In this document: positions 7,880 to 13,114 of the stretch, one piece after another
How the letters are laid out: each line of letters begins with the position of its first letter
How positions within the stretch are numbered: the first letter of the stretch is position 1
Position numbers and translations under genes: made by a program
Source of the DNA: Bacteroides sp.
Lineage (GTDB): Bacteria > Bacteroidota > Bacteroidia > Bacteroidales > Bacteroidaceae
Direction: 5' to 3'
DNA length: 13,114 bases
Assembly (NCBI GenBank): GCA_030151635.1
Contig: JASLDF010000228.1
Span: forward strand, 1-13,114
Notes under the pieces: generated by a model
What the model was told of the DNA's origin: nothing
Seen by the model: only the letters and a program-made list of their open reading frames with translations
Database searches by the model: none

Positions 7880-10800
7880 TTAGAATGAAATTTGAGCACC
7901 TACAGTAAAGGAACGTGTAAAAGGAAATATTAACCGATCAACCCCAGAGTTTAAAACATTTCTTGAAAACTCTGGATCCACACCCGAGTAGCTAGTTACT
8001 GTAAATAAATTCTCTCCACTCACGTAAACACGAAGTTTGTCCATATAAATACGTTTAGAAATATTTCTAGGAAGTGTGTAACCTAGTTGGAGTTGTCTTA
8101 ATTTCAAGAAATCTCCTTTTTCTAAGAATCTATCAGATTCTCGGCTATTACCATTAGGATCTTGATATATTGCTCTAGGTACATTAGATGTTGGATTTTC
8201 AAACGTCCATGCTTTTAAAGTTGATTTTAGGAAATTAGAGCCTGAGTTCATTCCCTCATAAAAATATTTATTTGCATTATAGAGCTTGTTTCCAAACCCA
8301 CTTCCAAATATTAGTGACAAATCAAAATTTTTATAGGAAGCACTTAAGTTCAAACTTGCTTCAAATTTAGGAATACCAGAGCCTGCATATGTTTTATCAT
8401 AATCATCAATAGCCCCATCTCCATTAGTATCTACAAATTTCAAATCGCCAGGTCTTGCATTAGGTTGCAGTAATTCTCCATTATCATTTATGTGAGACTG
8501 GACTTCATCCATCGACTTGAATATACCATCTGTTTTATATAGATAAAAAGCACCAATGGGTTTACCTATTCGAGTTTCTGTTGGGAAATGTTCTGAACCA
8601 TACTTAAGTCCTTCACCTTTGATTACCTGACCATTATCAGATAATTCTTTAACTCTATTTCGAGTTGTGAATAGATTTAGTCCAACACTATAGTTAAAAT
8701 CACTGATATTGTGATTCCATTGAGTTTCTAATTCAAAACCCTTATTCTCTATTTTTCCAACATTTAATATTGGATTCGACAAACCTGCAGACGGTGGTAG
8801 AACTTTGTAAATAAGTAAATCACGAGTCACATTAATGTAATAGTTTAAACCTACAGTCAATGCATTATTAAAAAAGCCCAAATCTAATCCAATATTTTTA
8901 GAATCTGTAGTTTCCCATTTTAAAGAACGATTTTCTAATCCTCTAGCAATACTTCCTGGCCAAGGGTTTTCTCCATTACCTTTAACATATCCTTGAAATT
9001 TATTATTATAAGTTGATATCAGAGCCTGAAAATCATATCTACCTAATGCATTTTCATTCCCCAATTTCCCCCAACTCATTCTAAGCTTTAGGTTATTTAA
9101 AAATATATCTTTTGGAAAAAAAGCTTCTTCAGAAACTCTCCATCCTAATGCTATAGAAGGAAAGGTTCCCCAACGATTATCCGAACCAAATTTTGAAGAA
9201 CCATCATAACGAATAGTTCCTTGAACTAAATATCTGTTATCATAATTATAGTTCAATCGACCAAAAAACGAAGCTCTATTATATTTCCAGTAACTTCCTG
9301 ATCCATCAAAAGTTCCACCGTTACCAGCATCAATTGTAGGAAAATTTTCATCTAAGAAACCTGCAAACTCTTCGTTAGAAACTAGCTTGCCATCTTTTAC
9401 CTGATAAACAGTAGATTTACCTTCAACACCAATACTATTCCATACATATTTTTGAGCAGTAACTGAACTTCCTAACATTGCACTAATACTGTGCTTTTTA
9501 AAATCTTTATTAAAAGATAGGATATTATCAAAAATTTGTTCTTGCCAGTAACCTGTACTTTCACTATTATACGGATACTCTCGTTTTGATTTTACGTCAG
9601 CAATATATTTTGGAGCATGAAAGGTATTTCTCTCATGTTCTCCTCTATAAGCATAACTTGTTCTAAAGTTCAACCACTTAGTGAAGTTTACAGTTACAGA
9701 GGCATTTGCTGTAGTATTATATTTCTTATTAGTCGTCGTTTTATAATGATGATCTGCCATCACATTTCGATTACTTGGTAGTCCATCAAAATTAGTTAAC
9801 CCAAACCCGTATTCTTCATTCTTATCATATATTGGAACTAGGGGAGAAATCATATACATCTCTTTTAAAGAATACTGGGGAGTATTCCAATCACTAAATT
9901 TAAAAGACATATTAGTTTCGAAATCAAATATACCTTTACTCATTTGTAATTTACTACGAGCATTATCTTGTCTGAAATTATTACCTAAAAAGATCCCTTT
10001 TTCATCAGAATGATTATAAGATATTGAGTATTTTGCTTGTTCTGATCCACCCCTGATACTAATCATATAGTTCTGGGTAAGGCCACTACGAATCATAGCT
10101 TTTTGCCAATCAGAATTAACGCCTGTATCTTTGTTCACATATTCAGGAATAGTAACCAGCTTCTGTCCGGTTTCCGTAGCATATTTATTCCAATTATCAT
10201 ACATCTCACCATGTACATGCTTATAACCATCCGCATCAAGAAACTCTAGCTTTTTAGCAACATTTGTAAAGCTCAAAAAAGTACTGAAATCAACCTTTAC
10301 ATCTCCTTTTTTACCACTTTTTGTATTAATAATAATAACACCATTAGCAGCAACAGAACCATAAATAGCGGCAGCAGCACCATCTTTTAAAACCTCCATA
10401 GACTCAATATCCTGAGGACTGACATTAGAAATATCCCCAGGAAATCCATCAATGATATACAATGGCTCATTACTTCCAAAAGTTTTAACTCCACGAATTT
10501 TTACACTAATTCCAGCGCCCGCCTGGCCACTAGATTTTAAAATATTTACTCCAGCCACTTTACCTTGTAAAGCTTCTGCAGGATTTGTTGTGGAACGATT
10601 TGCTAAAGCATCAACATCGACAGATGCAATAGCACCAGTCATATCACTCTTTTTCATTGTACCATATCCAATAACAACTGTTTCTTCCAGGAGAACAGCA
10701 TCTTCTTTTAAGGTTATGTTTATAACAGACCTATTTTTTACAGAAATATTCTGTGTCACATAACCAACGTAAGACACCGTGAGAACAGAATTACTTGAGA

Positions 10801-11011
10801 CTGATAACTGATACTTTCCATCTAAGTCAGTTATTGTACCATTGGTACCTCCCTGTTCAAAAATACTTGCACCAATAATAGGCAGTCCTTGTTCATCTAA
10901 GACTAAACCTGATAAAGATGTTTTTTGTGCAAACATCATAAGAGGCATAAAGAATAATAAACACAATAGTAAAAAACGTTTACTATTGATTCTGAAGTGT
11001 GTGTTTTTCAT
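7880..11011 (-). CDS. SusC/RagA family TonB-dependent outer-membrane transporter
   Basis: A 1043-residue SusC-like transporter for energy-dependent uptake of oligosaccharides or glycopeptides. It has a signal peptide to about FAQ (29), a CarboxypepD_reg-like domain (about 31-102; LSGLVLDEQGLPIIGASI, TDLDGKY, VSYVGYVTQ), a TonB box around EETVVIGYG (109-117) and a plug (about 118-232) with ALQGKVAGVNI, IRGVKTFGSNEPLYIIDG, VLKDGAAAAIYGS and GVIIINTKSG. A 22-strand barrel follows, ending in SFTVGAQISF with the terminal Phe expected for BAM insertion. Length and motif order are typical. There is no N-terminal STN domain, so it does not look like the type that signals to an anti-sigma factor; regulation more likely comes from the adjacent membrane regulator. 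It is the first gene after the 223-bp control region and forms the transport pair with the SusD-like gene. Confidence 0.96.
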   Translation of the reverse strand: MKNTHFRINSKRFLLLCLLFFMPLMMFAQKTSLSGLVLDEQGLPIIGASIFEQGGTNGTITDLDGKYQLSVSSNSVLTVSYVGYVTQNISVKNRSVINITLKEDAVLLEETVVIGYGTMKKSDMTGAIASVDVDALANRSTTNPAEALQGKVAGVNILKSSGQAGAGISVKIRGVKTFGSNEPLYIIDGFPGDISNVSPQDIESMEVLKDGAAAAIYGSVAANGVIIINTKSGKKGDVKVDFSTFLSFTNVAKKLEFLDADGYKHVHGEMYDNWNKYATETGQKLVTIPEYVNKDTGVNSDWQKAMIRSGLTQNYMISIRGGSEQAKYSISYNHSDEKGIFLGNNFRQDNARSKLQMSKGIFDFETNMSFKFSDWNTPQYSLKEMYMISPLVPIYDKNEEYGFGLTNFDGLPSNRNVMADHHYKTTTNKKYNTTANASVTVNFTKWLNFRTSYAYRGEHERNTFHAPKYIADVKSKREYPYNSESTGYWQEQIFDNILSFNKDFKKHSISAMLGSSVTAQKYVWNSIGVEGKSTVYQVKDGKLVSNEEFAGFLDENFPTIDAGNGGTFDGSGSYWKYNRASFFGRLNYNYDNRYLVQGTIRYDGSSKFGSDNRWGTFPSIALGWRVSEEAFFPKDIFLNNLKLRMSWGKLGNENALGRYDFQALISTYNNKFQGYVKGNGENPWPGSIARGLENRSLKWETTDSKNIGLDLGFFNNALTVGLNYYINVTRDLLIYKVLPPSAGLSNPILNVGKIENKGFELETQWNHNISDFNYSVGLNLFTTRNRVKELSDNGQVIKGEGLKYGSEHFPTETRIGKPIGAFYLYKTDGIFKSMDEVQSHINDNGELLQPNARPGDLKFVDTNGDGAIDDYDKTYAGSGIPKFEASLNLSASYKNFDLSLIFGSGFGNKLYNANKYFYEGMNSGSNFLKSTLKAWTFENPTSNVPRAIYQDPNGNSRESDRFLEKGDFLKLRQLQLGYTLPRNISKRIYMDKLRVYVSGENLFTVTSYSGVDPEFSRNVLNSGVDRLIFPFTRSFTVGAQISF

Positions 11012-11234
11012 ATCAATATTCTTAAAAGGTTTAAAATATTATATTTAACCAATAATAAGAATAGTAAACTCACGAAAATCATTTTAGACAAAAAATAAGG
11101 TATACAAAAGTCTGTTTATCGAAAATATCATATTAGCAAACACAAACCTATACACCTAGCAAACAGAATGTTATATATAAAACACTATATACAAATAGCA
11201 AATAAGAGACAATTACCAAAAAAACACCAATTAA
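11012..11234 (-). promoter_or_regulatory. Control region between the regulator and the susC-like gene
   Basis: The largest non-coding gap in the window, AT-rich and without a strong hairpin, so I see no convincing terminator for the regulator. The best single promoter match is TAGGTTTG at 11143-11150 (minus strand), fitting the TAnnTTTG -7 box but with no good -33 element; use of it would give a leader of roughly 125 nt. TATTTTTTG at 11089-11097 is a one-base-off alternative. Three TTTGCTA copies lie just upstream of or around these boxes. Confidence 0.5.
11134..11202 (-). repeat. Three direct TTTGCTA repeats, possible operator
   Basis: On the minus strand TTTGCTA occurs at 11196-11202, 11157-11163 and 11134-11140, all in the same orientation. 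The last two share the longer core TGTTTGCTA. Start-to-start spacing is 39 and 23 bp. All three lie 120-190 bp before the susC-like ATG, bracketing the candidate -7 box at 11143-11150. Direct repeats at this place are what a dimeric or cooperative activator would need, and the neighbouring gene encodes a LuxR-type DNA-binding protein. The assignment is inference. Confidence 0.4.
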
Positions 11235-12863
11235 TTATACAGTCGTTAAAAAATCTAATAAATCTTTCTCTTTATTTAGGCATAAAGATTTTCTTAGGCG
11301 ATGCCTATTTACATTAACACTAGCTACATTTACTCCTAATAAAACTGCTATATCCTTAGTAGAAAGCCCCACTCGAAGCAAGATTGCTAGTCTAACTTCT
11401 CCATTAGTTAAGGTTGGATATTTAGCTTTTAATCTGTCAATGAATTTTTTATTCATTGTCTCAACTTTAGTAACTAATAAACAATCATCAGGAGTTGAAC
11501 TGGTTCGATAGTTTTTGATAAAAAGTTCAATAGATTTAATTTCTAGCTTCAATTTATCTACTGATAATCTGGAAGTTGCTTTTAGTTTTTCTTGAATTGC
11601 GGATAAAACTTCATTTCTATTCTGTATAAATAATGCATACGAAGTTAAATCTTGATTCAATATTTGAATATTGCTTTCAATAGTTGATATTGTCTCATGC
11701 TGTTGGGCAACTTTAAGCTCGATCAGATCTCGTTCAGATTTTTCTAGTAGTAGTTTTGCACGACTTAATTCTAAGGCCTTTTTTTTCTTATACCATAAAG
11801 GAACAAAAATCATGACGAAAGTAAAAACAGCTAAAACAGTTAATAAAACAAAGATATTATTTTGTAGTGTATTAATTTCCAACTGTTTATTAATCATTTG
11901 AATACTATATTCTTTCTCATTAATTTTCTTATTATTAATGCTTCGTTCAACACTACGAAGCTTCTGATCTTTCTGTAATTCATGAGATAAAGTAGAGTAT
12001 AAAGTTAGATTAGAATAGGCTTCTTTATACTTATTCAAAGCGGCATAAACCCAAGATAAATATTCGTAGTTGTCACATTCTAATTCTTTTGCTCCAATAT
12101 TTTTTATTAATTCTCGAGCCTGCAGTAATATACTTAGACTCTCTTCATAGTATTCTCCATAATAAAGTTGCTTCCCTTTATTATTATAATTTTCACAAAT
12201 TGACCATTTAGCATTTAGGTTTTTATTAATAATTATTGCTTCATCAATATAGCTCAGCTTAACTTGTGTGTTTCCCTTATATAAAGCCATATTATTTAAA
12301 TTAGTCGCTACCCCCTTTATGTTACTCATTTTTCTATTTAGATGTAACGCTTGCAAAAATAAATTATCAGCAATATCAAACTCTTCCAAATTATAATGAA
12401 TTAGCCCTCGATTATTAAAGCAAGCAGCAATTAACAAAGAGTCTTTTACTACTTTAGAATATGCTAATGAGTAATCATTAAATTCAATCGCTTTTTTGTA
12501 ATCTTCAAGTGTGCAATATGTTCCTGATATTTGCAAATGAGATTGGATATTTAATCGACTTTCCGGATTGGGAGAATACTTTAAAACCTCATAAAAAGCA
12601 TCTATAGATTCGTCAAAACTTCCTAGTAAATTGGAAGATAATCCATATAAATAAAAAGTTTCGGCTTTAAACAGAGAATCATTTAAAGAGTGAAAATCTT
12701 TAATTATTAGCTCGAGGATAAAATTGGACTCTTTGGGATTTGACAACAAATACTTATCAGCCTTTTGCCTTAAAGAATCTAAGTTGGCACTTAAAGCTGG
12801 AAATAATAATAGAAAAGATAAGGCAATAGTAATAAAGCCTCTATGAAAAAGGTGTGTGTTCAT
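11235..12863 (-). CDS. Membrane-bound TPR regulator with LuxR-type HTH
   Basis: A 542-residue one-protein sensor-regulator. The ATG at 12863 begins a signal sequence (FITIALSFLLLFPALSA, cut near 26). Residues about 30-300 form helical TPR-like repeats, with visible units at LYGLSSNLLGSFDESIDAF, FNNRGLIHYNLEEFDIADNL and YLSWVYAALNKYKEAYSNL; this part should face the periplasm. A charged helix precedes one membrane span (about 336-357), then KKKK, and a long cytoplasmic coiled coil (about 360-450). The C-terminus (about 484-530) is a LuxR-type HTH: LTNGEVRLAILLRVGLSTKD, then IAVLLGV and NVNRHRLRKSL. There is no kinase or receiver domain, so the signal probably passes through the membrane directly. 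The general layout resembles the SusR-like group of Bacteroides regulators. Its position upstream of susC on the same strand makes it the likely activator of the locus. The ligand is unknown. Confidence 0.85.
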   Translation of the reverse strand: MNTHLFHRGFITIALSFLLLFPALSANLDSLRQKADKYLLSNPKESNFILELIIKDFHSLNDSLFKAETFYLYGLSSNLLGSFDESIDAFYEVLKYSPNPESRLNIQSHLQISGTYCTLEDYKKAIEFNDYSLAYSKVVKDSLLIAACFNNRGLIHYNLEEFDIADNLFLQALHLNRKMSNIKGVATNLNNMALYKGNTQVKLSYIDEAIIINKNLNAKWSICENYNNKGKQLYYGEYYEESLSILLQARELIKNIGAKELECDNYEYLSWVYAALNKYKEAYSNLTLYSTLSHELQKDQKLRSVERSINNKKINEKEYSIQMINKQLEINTLQNNIFVLLTVLAVFTFVMIFVPLWYKKKKALELSRAKLLLEKSERDLIELKVAQQHETISTIESNIQILNQDLTSYALFIQNRNEVLSAIQEKLKATSRLSVDKLKLEIKSIELFIKNYRTSSTPDDCLLVTKVETMNKKFIDRLKAKYPTLTNGEVRLAILLRVGLSTKDIAVLLGVNVASVNVNRHRLRKSLCLNKEKDLLDFLTTV

Positions 12864-12886
12864 ATTTTAGAATCAAGATCTAATTC

Positions 12887-12919
12887 TAAAGATATGAAAT
12901 ACATCTTAAAATAAACAAA
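12887..12919 (-). promoter_or_regulatory. Candidate promoter of the regulator gene
   Basis: On the minus strand TTTG at 12916-12919 is followed after 21 nt by TATCTTTA at 12887-12894. This fits the Bacteroidota pattern TTTG / TAnnTTTG with one mismatch in the last base. The -7 box lies 23 nt before the regulator ATG. Both elements fall inside the 61-bp gap after the upstream gene, so the regulator can probably be made independently. Confidence 0.5.
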
Positions 12920-12924
12920 CTATT

Positions 12925-13114
12925 CTAGCGCAAAAATCCATCGGCCGACCATTTCAAGTCGAAACTAGGATACAAAAAAGGAGATAAAGTTTCTAGAGCT
13001 TTCTTTTCTAAAAGAGTTTGAGAGGTAAAATCAACATGTAAAGTTGTAGTGTCAGGAGAAAACTTCAAGCCATACACTAAAAGTTGTAGACCAGCCAAGG
13101 CGGATACAGCTTCT
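12925..13114 (-). CDS. 3' end of an unrecognised gene (partial)
   Basis: An open frame enters from the right edge and ends at TAG (12925-12927), giving 62 residues from EAVSALAGLQLLVYGLKF to FDLKWSADGFLR. I do not recognise the family. The pattern, a hydrophobic helix-like start, then VYGLKFSPDTTTLHVDF, then a final FDLKWSADG strand, would suit the beta-rich C-terminal domain of a multi-domain glycoside hydrolase, but this is only a resemblance in style. It is co-directional with the regulator, which begins 61 nt later. Codon use and composition look like the neighbours, and the frame is unbroken through the run of six T, so it is probably a real gene cut by the window. Confidence 0.6.
   Translation of the reverse strand, partial: EAVSALAGLQLLVYGLKFSPDTTTLHVDFTSQTLLEKKALETLSPFLYPSFDLKWSADGFLR

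Noticed and set aside
10452..11048. Two open frames on the plus strand opposite the start of the susC-like gene
   Set aside because: Both are antisense to the plug and signal-peptide region of a well-recognised SusC protein; their residues are low-complexity shadows.
11011..11235. Intrinsic terminator after the regulator gene
   Set aside because: A T-rich stretch follows the stop, but I found no GC-containing stem before it; transcription may run on into susC.
11671..11901. Plus-strand open frame inside the regulator gene
   Set aside because: Antisense to the membrane span and coiled coil of the regulator, which are coherent on the minus strand.
12870..12888. Palindrome AGAAT...ATTCT in front of the regulator as an autoregulatory operator
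   Set aside because: Only 5-bp arms match and the inner bases break the symmetry; not distinguishable from chance in AT-rich DNA.
12960..12985. Apparent frameshift at a T run in the partial right-edge gene
   Set aside because: On recounting, the run is six T and the minus-strand frame continues cleanly to the TAG at 12925-12927, so there is no frameshift.

Overview
The window looks like part of a Bacteroidota (Bacteroidales-type) chromosome. The DNA is AT-rich, there is a SusC/SusD outer-membrane pair, two exported enzymes follow it, and promoter-like TAnnTTTG boxes replace sigma-70 signals. I cannot fix the genus. Nearly all coding sequence is on the minus strand, so the biological order runs from high to low coordinates.

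Layout in transcription order (minus strand): (1) 13114-12925, the last 62 codons of an unrecognised gene cut by the window edge. (2) 12863-11235, a membrane-anchored regulator with a signal sequence, TPR-like helices, one transmembrane segment, a coiled coil and a LuxR-type HTH. (3) 11234-11012, a 223-bp non-coding control region with three copies of TTTGCTA. (4) 11011-7880 SusC-like TonB-dependent transporter and (5) 7860-6307 SusD-like lipoprotein. (6) 6216-5926 and (7) 5917-5315, two small genes that together make a split lysine exporter LysO (DUF340/YbjE). (8) 5312-2139, a GH2 beta-galactosidase starting 2 nt after the LysO stop. (9) 2125-224, a GH63 YgjK-like alpha-glucosidase lipoprotein. 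A strong hairpin at 166-198 closes the cluster. On the plus strand, the tail of a second GH2 beta-galactosidase (1-142) converges on the same hairpin.

Most of this is a compact polysaccharide or glycoconjugate utilisation locus. The regulator probably senses an exported or periplasmic signal. SusC/SusD import a glycan. GH63 and GH2 then remove alpha-glucose and beta-galactose in the periplasm or at the cell surface.

The odd element is the lysine exporter between susD and the beta-galactosidase. A speculative but testable reading is that the locus targets Glc-alpha-1,2-Gal-beta-O-hydroxylysine, the glycan of collagen. GH63 would remove glucose, GH2 would remove galactose, and LysO would expel the released lysine analogue. 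The parts are well supported; the substrate is inference only.
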